Shown one piece after another: positions 1-8,450 of a DNA stretch of 40,614 nucleotides. The stretch is from Ruegeria arenilitoris. GTDB lineage: Bacteria > Pseudomonadota > Alphaproteobacteria > Rhodobacterales > Rhodobacteraceae. Every line of letters starts with the position of its first letter. Position 1 is the stretch's first letter. The notes beneath the pieces were generated by a model. That model was not told the origin of the DNA and did no database searches. It saw only the letters and a program-made list of their open reading frames with translations. The translations under genes and the position numbers were made by a program. Location: NCBI RefSeq assembly GCF_013035425.1, contig NZ_WQHX01000015.1, positions 1 to 40,614 of the forward strand, written 5' to 3'.

Positions 1-203
1 AGTCTTTCATTTTAACGCGCAAATAACCACAAACGCGGAAAAACAGTCGTTCGTTCATCTTGCAGCATCAGTCAAGTTGAGCGCGAAACCGTAAAGCTCG
101 AAATTTACGAAGGCATGACCGCACCGAGCCCCTTGCGGACATTTAGGTGCAGCGAACGTCCGAATACAGTCCAAAGCGGTTTTGTATATTCTGGCGGAAT
201 GCT

Positions 204-737
204 TCACTCGGCAGCTGTAACGTCAGGAATGTTTGCTGCAATTACTTCTGAAGCTTCTATCCAGTAGATTGAAGGCGCGAGTTCGCTCTGAGTTTGGCGG
301 ATGAAAATTCTCCCTGTGACCCAAACGGGATCCGCCGTTATGTCGACGCCTTCAGGATACTTAACAGAAATAACCTGATCGGGAAGAGGTACGGTTGGAT
401 GTCGGCAGGTCTGAGACAGCGGAGGTATCAAAAGAAAGCTTTTTACGTCTTTGAACTCGAACTCAAGCGGGTGAGCGTAGCCAGCTATCCGAACAAGATC
501 TCCCTCCAATTTAGAATTCCCGGGTACGCACTCTGCAATCTGCATAGACAGCATGCGATCACTCCAGTCTCTCGGCAGGCAACCTGGGTTTGATAGGTAA
601 TCATCCAAGAAATCAAAGCACTCAGCAAGGCGCTCTTCTCGAAGATAAGACCACGAAATCTCCTGTGGTTCGGAGTGCGCTGCCAAAGCGGTTAGGACAA
701 CCAGAAAGACTGAACAGCCCGAAAGTCTAATTGTCAT
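204..737 (-). CDS. Exported DUF3299-type protein
   Basis: This encodes a 177-residue protein with an N-terminal hydrophobic stretch (residues about 8-20) that looks like a signal peptide, so it probably acts in the periplasm. The central part, with VRIAGYAHPLEFEFKDVKSF, then LLIPPLSQTCRHPTVPLPDQ and a VWVTGRIFI strand, has the layout of DUF3299 proteins: a small beta-rich domain with a conserved P-L-E-F core and a C-H-x-P-P-x-P-x-x-Q segment. The biochemical role of that family is unknown to me. The start lies inside the 3' end of the upstream ureohydrolase gene (11-bp overlap), which implies translational coupling. Family assignment is by motif memory; an operon with the ureohydrolase is inferred from the overlap. 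Confidence 0.7.
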   Translation of the reverse strand: MTIRLSGCSVFLVVLTALAAHSEPQEISWSYLREERLAECFDFLDDYLSNPGCLPRDWSDRMLSMQIAECVPGNSKLEGDLVRIAGYAHPLEFEFKDVKSFLLIPPLSQTCRHPTVPLPDQVISVKYPEGVDITADPVWVTGRIFIRQTQSELAPSIYWIEASEVIAANIPDVTAAE

Positions 738-1995
738 TCTGACCGTGCGAAACAGTGAGCGGGCTCTTGTAATCCGGTTCGATCAAACCTTGTTTGCGCA
801 TCGCAATGCCGGTCAGGCACTCCCTGATGGTTCGGTTGGCATTCAAAGCGGAAACGTAAGTCGGGTCCATTAACGGAGCAAGCTCAACAATTTCGAACCC
901 AATTACATTTGACTCGGCGCAGAGACGACGAATTATCGGAAAAACCTCTCGAGGCATCAGCCCACCAGGCTCGGGTGTTCCCGTTCCTGGTACGAATGCC
1001 GGGTCAAAGGTGTCGATGTCGAAAGATATATAGATATACTCCGGCCCGTCATTTGCCTCGGCAATGACGTCTTCCATAACAGCGTCCCAGCCGCGTTCTT
1101 CGATCTCAGCCATGGTATGATAGCGGAACCCATTCATACGCATCCACTCAAATGCTTTTTCGTCTGGATAATATCCGCGCAACGCGACTTGAATAAAGTT
1201 TTTACCCTCGACCAAGTCTTCTTCGATCAACCTGAAAACAGGCATGCCATGATTGATCAGGTGTCCAAAGCCATATTTTCCGGCATCGTAATGTGCATCG
1301 AAATGAACGACACCCACATTACCCTTTCCATAAACGTCCGTCATCGCAGCAACATTTGGGTACATCAATGAATGATCGCCACCAACGATAAAGGGTATCA
1401 CATGGCTACCGTCAGCGTGTTTCACCGCTGCTGCTTGGCCGACAAAAGAACGGACCGCATGAATTGTTCGCTCAGTGCTCATCATGTCATTGGGGGCATT
1501 TCCGTAATCGACGACTGTCATGTCTTGCAACGGATCAACCATGACGTGCATATGCGGCTGCCGCGCCCCATAGCCGAGATACATTGAGGAGTTACGAACC
1601 GCATTCGGACCGCGCGACGCCCCGCGTGCGCCGGTCCCCATGTCGGTAAAGGCACCCATGATGGCGACGTCGACTTCAGCAGCGGCCAGATCGCCAGGCG
1701 TGAATGCTAACGGTTGGTGTAAAAACGTTGGGAGTTGCATATAGCCCTGACCAGGGAAACGCTGAGGGTCAACAATACCGGGTTCTCGTCCTTCACGCTC
1801 TCCTTCAAAACTCGGCAAAGGCATGCGCCATGCATTATAAGTTGGATCTTCAGTGTCCAAGGGGATCACGGGTTGTTCACCCTCACGGATCGGTGCCTGG
1901 GTACCTTCAAATTCATGGCCATAAAATTGAGCGTTCGCGGTACCAGCAAAAACAACGGACAGGATGGCGAGGCCGGAATGGAGCCCATGAAACAT
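727..1995 (-). CDS. Exported agmatinase/arginase-family ureohydrolase
   Basis: This 422-residue protein belongs to the ureohydrolase fold, which hydrolyses guanidino compounds such as agmatine, arginine or guanidinobutyrate to urea with two Mn ions. The metal-binding motifs are all present: GGDHS (His208), DAHYD (Asp233, His235, Asp237) and SFDIDTFDP (Asp326, Asp328), followed by PGTGTPEPGG. The GAFTDMGTGARGASRGP segment matches the agmatinase N-terminal signature. Residues 1-22 form a signal peptide ending ANAQ, and about 80 further residues precede the catalytic fold, so the enzyme is longer than the usual cytosolic 300-350 residues and appears periplasmic. The start is supported by GAGGAGG 8 bases upstream. 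It overlaps the DUF3299 gene downstream. Fold assignment is strong; the substrate is unknown. Confidence 0.9.
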   Translation of the reverse strand: MFHGLHSGLAILSVVFAGTANAQFYGHEFEGTQAPIREGEQPVIPLDTEDPTYNAWRMPLPSFEGEREGREPGIVDPQRFPGQGYMQLPTFLHQPLAFTPGDLAAAEVDVAIMGAFTDMGTGARGASRGPNAVRNSSMYLGYGARQPHMHVMVDPLQDMTVVDYGNAPNDMMSTERTIHAVRSFVGQAAAVKHADGSHVIPFIVGGDHSLMYPNVAAMTDVYGKGNVGVVHFDAHYDAGKYGFGHLINHGMPVFRLIEEDLVEGKNFIQVALRGYYPDEKAFEWMRMNGFRYHTMAEIEERGWDAVMEDVIAEANDGPEYIYISFDIDTFDPAFVPGTGTPEPGGLMPREVFPIIRRLCAESNVIGFEIVELAPLMDPTYVSALNANRTIRECLTGIAMRKQGLIEPDYKSPLTVSHGQNDN

Positions 1996-2570
1996 CTGAA
2001 GTCCCTCCTCAAATTTTTTGCAGAACCAATACTATTGTCGAAATCGTGGTTTAAAGCAAGTTTCTACGCATTTGACGCAATGGTATCTTAACGCTGAATC
2101 CTAGGACGTGTTGTTAGTCCGTTTTTGTTTCAGCTTATCCGGAATTCGCTCTGTAAACTGACGGCTTTGTCAGCAAGCCGGTCGTAGCCAAGATTTGGGA
2201 GAGCGACCGCTTTCGGTGAGAGCGGTCGTTCCTGGTCGAAAGTTCGAGTTTTCTGGGTTGAACGTCCGCTCAAAGCTGCTAATCGGTCATCTGAGTAAGT
2301 CCGTCAGGTGACTGCGTTGAGCCCAAACGCACCAATGCTGCGCGATGCCCCAATTACAGCAATGCGCAGAAAGCGGACTTTGCAAAGCGCAGCAAACTGC
2401 TCAAACCGGGCATTCCTTCCAATAGTAGCGTATGCGACTATGAGCAGGAAGCAGACTTCACGGTTGCGCTCCGACAACTTGGGTCCTGATGAAGCTTTTT
2501 CTGTATCGTTTGATTGATCTTTCTTGATCGATAGGATGGGCTAACCTTCAAAACAGTTCTGAGGTCCCAA
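1996..2570. other. Intergenic region with decayed repeat
   Basis: This 575-bp gap lies between the divergent ureohydrolase and the 2571 gene. No convincing coding frame was found. It must hold the promoters of both genes, but I could not pick a clear -35/-10 pair. The part from 2286 to 2387 is a diverged member of the dispersed repeat also found near 34.9 and 36.8 kb. Confidence 0.6.
2286..2387 (+). repeat. Dispersed intergenic repeat, diverged copy C
   Basis: This stretch aligns with 36790-36891. Both contain a GTCATCTGA block, then a CTGC(C/G)TTGAGCCC block, a ATGCTGCGCGA block, a TTACAGCAAT or TCACAGCAAT block, and end in GACTTTGCAAAG. The match is interrupted by substitutions and small gaps, so it is an older copy. 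It has no coding potential I could recognise. Confidence 0.6.
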
Positions 2571-3071
2571 ATGTACAGGTATGTTCTGACAACAATGGCT
2601 TTGTGTTGTGCAAGCGTTCTTCATGCCGCTGGTATGGAACGGTGGGGTGAATCCGGGGACTGGACAATCCTGATTGATCCCGAAAAGGGCAACGGCTGTC
2701 TTGCGTGGAAGCCCTTTGAAAACGACATGACCGTTGAAATCGGCGCGGCACCCAATCAGGCCGGCGGCTTCTTTGCCGCCTTTTATCCAGCATGGGTGCA
2801 GATTGAGGACGGTGCGACGGGTATCGTGAAGTTCGACTTTGGTGATGCCCAATTCGAAGGCGAAGCGGTTGGTGTCTTCAAGAATGGTGTCCCCGGAGGC
2901 TATGCCTTTTTCGACAACCCTGCGTTTGTAACCGAGTTTGGAAAACGCCAGAGTGTCACAATTATTGGTGAAAGTGGGGCCGACGTTGAACTCGATCTCA
3001 GCGGGTCTGCAAAAGCCATTGAAGCCGTTCTGGCGTGTCAGGCCGAACAGCCGGAACCACTGAAAAACTAG
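2571..3071 (+). CDS. Small exported protein of unknown function
   Basis: This 166-residue protein begins with a signal peptide (MYRYVLTTMALCCASVLHAA, cleavage near residue 20). The mature part is acidic and predicted mostly beta, with WGESGDWTILIDPEKGNGC near the N-terminus and one further Cys near the C-terminus (LACQAEQ), which could form a disulphide in the periplasm. I recognise no catalytic motif. The start is supported by a GAGG motif 7 bases upstream. It converges on the AsmA gene, with only 10 bp between the stop codons. The layout loosely recalls small exported Rhodobacterales proteins annotated only as hypothetical. It is a solid gene of unknown function. Confidence 0.75.
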   Translation: MYRYVLTTMALCCASVLHAAGMERWGESGDWTILIDPEKGNGCLAWKPFENDMTVEIGAAPNQAGGFFAAFYPAWVQIEDGATGIVKFDFGDAQFEGEAVGVFKNGVPGGYAFFDNPAFVTEFGKRQSVTIIGESGADVELDLSGSAKAIEAVLACQAEQPEPLKN

Positions 3072-3081
3072 GTAACCCTGA

Positions 3082-5826
3082 CTATTGCAATTGATTGATG
3101 TCTGGCACGCAGGTTTGCCTGTCGGCAGGCATAGCATCAGCGCCTTCTGGAGCCTTGTTTCTGGACCCGCCCACATCCAGCTTGAACTTTGGCGACGAAA
3201 GCTGGCCAGTCACATCAAAGGGCCAGGCGCTTCGAGATAGGGGTTTGCCAACGCGACGGGGCTCTACTCTGATCGCTATGCTATCGTTCAGCCAGTCCAC
3301 TTGTCCCCTGGCCACCAATTGAACCGATCCCGTTTCAATGACAATGGAGTTTGAACTGACTTGCCCGGCTTGGATATCAACCGGGGCAACCAAGCACGTG
3401 ATGTCGGTATAGCCTTGTCTGAACTCTTCTGAAAAGAGCCAGGGGAAAATACCTAGCCCGGCCAACTCCAGTAGACTGGTACTAATGTAACCCTGCGACA
3501 TCGACAAAGACGCTTTGCCGCGCATGGAGTTGATGAAGGCCTTGCCCGAGGTGGTAATGCCAGAGACGTTGAACTCCGCGCTCAAACGTCCATAGGCCTC
3601 AATACCAATACCCAACTCATCAAGGATCTCACCGAATTCCCATCCCGAGGTCGATCCCGACAAGGAAAACCAATCGGGTGAGTCAATCAGATCCATGACC
3701 GCCCGAAAGCTGAAGTTTCCGCCGCCATAGGCCATTTGAAGAGGACCAAAATCCACTGTTCCGTCTTTTGCAGACAACTGGCTTGAAACAGACGTTACAC
3801 CTTGTTGGCCCACAATCTCCTTGAAGTCGATCTGCACCTCGACATCAGCCTCTTTCAGTACACGTTGCACATCCAGAAGATCGGCAGGTTTCCCTTTCTC
3901 CTTTGGCAACACCAGGGGCTGAACGTCTGTCTCCTTCGGCAGAACCAAGGGCTGAACTTCGGCGTCAGGTTCTTTTGAGGCCTCGCCCACCAAGCTTTTC
4001 AGTTGGTCCAACACGGCAGTCAGGTTCTTCAGGTCGTTGAGATCGAGCCTTTCGCTCGTGATGTTGCCCCGAACAACAGTAGCACCCTCGGGGAAATTTG
4101 CGTCCAAAGCCGCAAGAAGCTGCGAAGACCCGGCTTCGAACTGGATTGCGGCATCAAAGTCCTCGCCCTGTTTGGAGGTTTCAGCCTCGATAGCCAGTGC
4201 TCCGATCTCGACAGGTTGCAAGTTGAGCGCGGTCAGAAACTCGGCGCTGTCGTCGACGTCCAATTCCACGTCGAAATCGAGACCAGCCAGCCCTTTGAGC
4301 TCGTTGACAGATAGTGCGAGATCGAGCGCCCAGAGATCGGTGCCGTAGGTGGTCGCGTTAAACCTGTTGAGTGAAACCGGCCCACCCGCATTGGATATGT
4401 TGAAATCGGCTTTGATGCCGCCGAACTGGTCGACATAGCCTTCATCGAGGTCGGGCAAAATCAACTTGGCGGGCCCGTCGAGCTCACCATCGAAAGTTAC
4501 GTCCTGAAGCTGAAGCAGATCGAGGATATCACCTTCGGCTTTCAGGATCGGTTCCTCAATTGGCCCAGCTTGCAGCGCGATGCCCAGCATGGCGAGCCGG
4601 CCGTCTGGCATGCGGCGAATACTTTCGATTGAGGCTGGGCCGATTACGTCCAGCCCCTGGTCAAATGCATTGGTTTGGAACTGCAACTTTTCAAATTCGA
4701 AGGAAGCCAGGGATCCGACCATATGCATTTCAAGACCCGTAAATTTAAGTTCCTGGATACTCTTTGCTGCTTGAGGCGGTTGTCCTTCGGGATGAAGCCG
4801 CGCGTTGAAAAGCAGATCAACGCCCTGAGCGGTGTAAAGGTCATCTATTGCGCCCTCAGCTTCGAGTATCTGCCCATCTTCCAGGCTTACGGTGGTTGTA
4901 AACGCCTCGATCTTCAGAGCGTCCTGAGATACGAGTTCTGCTTGCAACTGACCATTGCCTTCCAGAACGCGTTCCAGCCCGATGACGTCTAGAAAATCAC
5001 CGAATTCACCTGTGTCCATTTCCAAGACAGCCCGATAGCCACCCCCTTCGTCTTCCGAGAACGGCTCGCCATCGTAGCTTACGGTCATTTCGCCAAAACT
5101 GGCTCGCGTCGTAAATGGCGCGTCATGGGGGTAATCGCCTTCGATTTCGAAACCCTGACCGTTGACGGAGCCGGAACCGGAGACCTTCGTTCTTTGTCCA
5201 TTATCCACTTGTTCGAGCGCGAGTGACTGAAGGTCAAACTCAAACGCAAAACCTGAAACTTGATTGTCTATCCTTAGCCCGATTGACGTGAAACTGACGT
5301 TCTTGTCGCTCAAGAAGTTCAGGATCCCACTGCTTTCGGTGTCGCTCTCATTGATACTATCAGCTTTAGCGACGTCTTTTTGATCATCCGCTGATACAGT
5401 TTTCTCGGACACGGGCTTGGGCGTTGGCCTGTCTTTTCGCCAGCTTGTTGTGCCGTCTTCGGCTGTAAGAATATTTGCTTGGAGGCCTTCCACGACGAGA
5501 TTGTCAAAGTGCAGGCGTCCGTTGGTCAAAGCGGCAATGTCCAGCTCCAGTTCCAGCAGGTTCAATTCCACAAGAGCTGAATCCGGCATTGTCTGGCTCG
5601 GGATGACCACCCCACCGACGTAGATGTGACTAATGCGTCCAAGCGCGACGCTTACATCATTGTTGACCAAAAGGGGCCGACCAATTTGTTCCGAAAGAAC
5701 TCTTTCTACAAGGCCGCGCCGCATGTCCGAGAACATCGGAGCGGCAAGCAACAACCAGACAAAAGCGACAGTTGTGAAAGCGAGAATTGCGACAAGCCAA
5801 ATTATTCTAATTAGCCAAACCCTCAT
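3082..5826 (-). CDS. AsmA-family inner-membrane-anchored protein
   Basis: This 914-residue protein has one N-terminal transmembrane helix (about residues 5-28) and a long periplasmic part of repeated beta strands, the hallmark of AsmA/TamB-like proteins that are thought to bridge the envelope and move lipids to the outer membrane. The C-terminal 200 residues carry the AsmA core pattern, including SLSMSQGYISTSLLELAGLG and a late VARGQVDWLNDSIAIRVEP strand pair. A low-complexity acidic linker follows the first domain (about residues 130-165), and an imperfect duplication of DVQPLVLPKE occurs near the middle. GGGGAG lies 4 bases before the ATG. It stands alone, converging with the 2571 gene. The family call is firm; the cargo is unknown. 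Confidence 0.88.
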   Translation of the reverse strand: MRVWLIRIIWLVAILAFTTVAFVWLLLAAPMFSDMRRGLVERVLSEQIGRPLLVNNDVSVALGRISHIYVGGVVIPSQTMPDSALVELNLLELELDIAALTNGRLHFDNLVVEGLQANILTAEDGTTSWRKDRPTPKPVSEKTVSADDQKDVAKADSINESDTESSGILNFLSDKNVSFTSIGLRIDNQVSGFAFEFDLQSLALEQVDNGQRTKVSGSGSVNGQGFEIEGDYPHDAPFTTRASFGEMTVSYDGEPFSEDEGGGYRAVLEMDTGEFGDFLDVIGLERVLEGNGQLQAELVSQDALKIEAFTTTVSLEDGQILEAEGAIDDLYTAQGVDLLFNARLHPEGQPPQAAKSIQELKFTGLEMHMVGSLASFEFEKLQFQTNAFDQGLDVIGPASIESIRRMPDGRLAMLGIALQAGPIEEPILKAEGDILDLLQLQDVTFDGELDGPAKLILPDLDEGYVDQFGGIKADFNISNAGGPVSLNRFNATTYGTDLWALDLALSVNELKGLAGLDFDVELDVDDSAEFLTALNLQPVEIGALAIEAETSKQGEDFDAAIQFEAGSSQLLAALDANFPEGATVVRGNITSERLDLNDLKNLTAVLDQLKSLVGEASKEPDAEVQPLVLPKETDVQPLVLPKEKGKPADLLDVQRVLKEADVEVQIDFKEIVGQQGVTSVSSQLSAKDGTVDFGPLQMAYGGGNFSFRAVMDLIDSPDWFSLSGSTSGWEFGEILDELGIGIEAYGRLSAEFNVSGITTSGKAFINSMRGKASLSMSQGYISTSLLELAGLGIFPWLFSEEFRQGYTDITCLVAPVDIQAGQVSSNSIVIETGSVQLVARGQVDWLNDSIAIRVEPRRVGKPLSRSAWPFDVTGQLSSPKFKLDVGGSRNKAPEGADAMPADRQTCVPDINQLQ

Positions 5827-6058
5827 GCGCTCCCCTATCGTCGCTTTCGCCGTTCAATCTTTCACGAGCAGATATTCAGCCCACCAAACTGAACGCTCGT
5901 TGTGAACCATATTCTGGTCAATTGGGCTGTGTCACTAATCGTCTTCGGTAGCCCCTCCAGTCGCCTTGATCCTTCCCATCAATACACGTTCCCTATTGGT
6001 CGAAACCTTTTCGGAAGTCTGGATTGGTCCAAAAGTCTGAACGTCATCGACCTCTAAA

Positions 6059-6199
6059 GGGTCTTGTCAGAAGAACTTGGCTTGAGCAGGGCAAGCTGAC
6101 ACGCACCGCCGCTCTTAACGAGTGGCGCGAACTTGGCGCGGGATAAAGGACAGCCTCACTGGCCTAACAGAGACGAGTTCGAATTCGTCTGACAGCACC
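6059..6199 (+). mobile_element. Internally deleted IS6-family derivative (MITE-like)
   Basis: This 141-bp stretch is a deletion derivative of the complete element at 19212-20029. Its first 34 bases match the left end of that element and its last 107 bases match the right end with no gaps, so 677 bp including nearly all of the transposase gene is missing. I count about 10 substitutions over 141 bp. Both terminal repeats remain: GGTCTTGTCAGA on the left and its near complement TCTGACAGCACC on the right. The subterminal near-palindrome at 6172-6189 is also kept. The flanking octamers (CCTCTAAA and CTGATGCC) do not match, so no target duplication is visible. Confidence 0.88.
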
Positions 6200-6230
6200 C
6201 TGATGCCACCCCGACATCTGAAGTCGGTTT

Positions 6231-6509
6231 GTGCGAGCATTGTATTCCCAGCATGGGTCTTGGGTCGGAAAACGCACGGTGGAGCAATGGTACGAGCTTG
6301 AACTTAGCGCTGATCAAATCCTTTCAAATGTAAACAAGGAGATTACCAGAAAGGGCGATAAAGCAATAATATCTTGGCAGTATTTTGATCGAGTCTTTCT
6401 AAGTTTCGCTGAACAAAAAGTTACCGTGCATGGAGCTTCCAGTCGGCAACCAATACGCGCTTATGAAATTGAAACATCGGGAAGTGAGGGAAACTACTGC
6501 TTGCCTTAA
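6231..6509 (+). pseudogene. Possible 5'-truncated gene fragment
   Basis: This open frame of about 92 codons begins just after an in-frame stop 31 bp beyond the deleted IS copy. It has no good start: only a GTG at 6231 without a Shine-Dalgarno sequence. The composition is protein-like (VEQWYELELSADQILSNVNK and further charged segments), but I recognise no family. The most economical reading is the 3' part of a gene whose 5' end was lost next to the IS relic. It could equally be a chance frame. Confidence 0.25.
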
Positions 6510-6639
6510 GCTCGTTGCAAAATGTTCTATCAAAACAGATGATCGTGAGTACTTTACAAAGTGACTCGCAGCCCGTCGTTAGATATCGTTTTAAGGATAA
6601 TCCCGCGTCAAAACCACTGCGTATTATAGGAATAGCTAG

Positions 6640-7641
6640 ATGGGTGTCGACAACACTTGGTTACGGCATTTTGCCCAAATGCTCGCGGAGCGTATGGAAG
6701 ATACAAGTGAATTTGAGGAAGTCTTAAAAGACGCGGGTTTGACGCGAGGCGACTTGAAAGAAACCACCCGCGAGATTGACCCAATCAAGGAAGGTCAATT
6801 TATTCGCTTGGCTTGTGATCAGTTAAAAGACCGAGCCTTCGCAACAATAGCCGGTTTGGCATTTAACAAGCCTCGCGACATAGTTTGGTATATCTCAAAG
6901 TATTCACAGAACCTCAAAGAAGCTATTGTAAATGCTTCACTTTACGGTGCTTTAGTTGATGAAAGCATTGAATACAGTCTTGTCGAGTCAGGAAACCACG
7001 CTTCGCTGAGTATGCAAATTATCAACGGCGAGCTCAGCAGGTATCATAGACGTACCGAGTTTCTATTGTTCTCGACGATTTCATTGATGCGCATTGTTAC
7101 GAATACTCAACTTCACCCCCTGGAAGTTCGGTTCAAACATTCTGTTAAGTCTTCAGCATCCGCAATGAAAAAGGCGGCGGGCTGCACGATATCTTATGGT
7201 TCCGAAGGAAATGAAATCATCCTATCGCATGCGTCGCTAGACCTCCCAATCCCAAGCTATGACCCGGCACTCAGAAACCATCTGATGGACTACGGAAATA
7301 ACCTATTGAGCGCACGTGTCGAGCATTCACCTGGGATAAGCAGTAAGGTTGAAGTCCAGATACTAAACAAGCTCCCGGGGCGAATTTTGACCGCGCAGGA
7401 GGTTGCGACAAACCTTGGGCTCAGTACGCGTTCGCTCTCGCGACGCCTCAGTGAGGAAGGCCTGAGTTTTCGTGATATTGTGAAAAACATCAGGTGCGAT
7501 CTTGCGAAGACCTATCTCAAGGACGGGTTCGGTATCGGAGAAGTTGCATTCTACCTGGATTTTGCCGACCAGCCCGCATTCTCCACTGCATTTAAGCGTT
7601 GGACAGGTTTAACACCGCGTGAATTTCAAAGCCAAAGCTGA
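6640..7641 (+). CDS. AraC-family transcriptional regulator
   Basis: This 333-residue regulator has the arrangement of the OruR/ArgR-like branch of the AraC family. An N-terminal ligand-sensing domain of about 220 residues corresponds to the Arabinose_bd type. A C-terminal double helix-turn-helix follows: the first helix pair contains TAQEVATNLGLSTRSLSRRL (about residues 250-270), and the second contains IGEVAFYLDFADQPAFSTAFKRWTG with the family-typical ending LTPREFQ. It should bind DNA as a dimer in response to a small molecule that the sequence does not reveal. The ATG follows an AGGA motif by about 9 bases. The gene is isolated, and no target operon is adjacent on the same strand. Confidence 0.9.
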   Translation: MGVDNTWLRHFAQMLAERMEDTSEFEEVLKDAGLTRGDLKETTREIDPIKEGQFIRLACDQLKDRAFATIAGLAFNKPRDIVWYISKYSQNLKEAIVNASLYGALVDESIEYSLVESGNHASLSMQIINGELSRYHRRTEFLLFSTISLMRIVTNTQLHPLEVRFKHSVKSSASAMKKAAGCTISYGSEGNEIILSHASLDLPIPSYDPALRNHLMDYGNNLLSARVEHSPGISSKVEVQILNKLPGRILTAQEVATNLGLSTRSLSRRLSEEGLSFRDIVKNIRCDLAKTYLKDGFGIGEVAFYLDFADQPAFSTAFKRWTGLTPREFQSQS

Positions 7642-7704
7642 GCCTACCCACACCTGACTTCAGCGTGGACTGTTTAACCTCACCTGAGATACGCCGCGGC
7701 AATA

Positions 7705-8220
7705 TTAGTGCGCTACAGAAGAAATTTGGGTGACTACGCAATCTGCAATCCGAGGCGCTTTCCACAACACAAGCTCGGTTGGCTCACCTTCATCAAGAAC
7801 AATTGCGACCGCACTTTTTGGGACTCTGGTTTCAAGAATGATCTGAGTTTTGGCTGACAATCCATGACATCCAATTGCATAGTCCACTGCTAAACCAAAG
7901 TTTGTGGTCCAAGACAATCCAACTTCTTTTCCCAAACTTTGGCCGCGATAAACGGAGATTTCTTTGGGCAGCAGGAGCCACTCTGTCGTTGGAATCCAAC
8001 GCGACTTCCGTTTTTCTACACCCATTGCGTGAACAAACATGGTGTGGTCAATTTTTTCGAACCCACCCCATAATCCCCGTAATAAAGGCCAGAAATCTGC
8101 GCTCGAGATTTCATTCTCCAGCAGCATTTCGACAACTGCATCTGCCCGTTGATCGGCTTCGTAATGCCTGTTCAAGTGCATGTTGATTACTTCGACTGCA
8201 CTGAGTGCTTCGGTCTTCAT
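7705..8220 (-). CDS. ADP-ribosyltransferase-like protein
   Basis: This 171-residue cytosolic protein starts at the ATG preceded by GGAG 8 bases upstream; the frame could be extended to 8277 from a weak start. The C-terminal half has a pattern like R-S-E class ADP-ribosyltransferases: Arg92 in SVYRGQ, then GLSWTTN at 101-107 followed by the A-x-x-Y-A helix, and an acidic loop with Glu144, Glu146 and Glu149 in EGEPTELVL just before the final strand. The N-terminal 85 residues are helical and unrecognised. Similar YRG-x-n-GLSWT proteins occur as hypothetical or phage-linked genes. No antitoxin-like partner lies next to it. The fold assignment is an inference from motif order; activity is unproven. 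Confidence 0.5.
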   Translation of the reverse strand: MKTEALSAVEVINMHLNRHYEADQRADAVVEMLLENEISSADFWPLLRGLWGGFEKIDHTMFVHAMGVEKRKSRWIPTTEWLLLPKEISVYRGQSLGKEVGLSWTTNFGLAVDYAIGCHGLSAKTQIILETRVPKSAVAIVLDEGEPTELVLWKAPRIADCVVTQISSVAH

Positions 8221-8315
8221 GACTGACGCTCCAATTCTATCTCTGTAACTTGCAAAGCATCTTGTTTGGTGTGTCATTCAATATTGGGTGGGATTTTCTT
8301 TTCACTCATTCGAAC

Positions 8316-8348
8316 TTCAGCCAAAGGCTTTCTTTTTTCAGCCAAAGG
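8316..8348. promoter_or_regulatory. Paired 12-bp direct repeats, possible operator
   Basis: TTCAGCCAAAGG occurs exactly twice, at 8316-8327 and 8337-8348. The copies are offset by 21 bp, close to two helical turns, so both lie on the same DNA face. The site sits about 100 bp upstream of the ART-like gene and is also close to the 3' end of nothing on the plus strand. A regulator binding in tandem is inferred from the geometry. Confidence 0.4.
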
Positions 8349-8450
8349 GAGGCGATACTGTTCAAATTCATGAGTGACCTAGGTTTGGCTGCAGTAGTTT
8401 CTTTCCAACGGTGACTTTGGATTATGGCCAGATATTCTTTGCTTGCAGTA

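Noticed and set aside
1704..2091. Plus-strand frames of 116-118 codons opposite the ureohydrolase gene
   Set aside because: They overlap the strong ureohydrolase frame antisense and have no family resemblance or start signals.
2541..3176. Minus-strand frame of 211 codons
   Set aside because: It is antisense to the 2571 exported-protein gene, rich in Cys, and lacks start signals.
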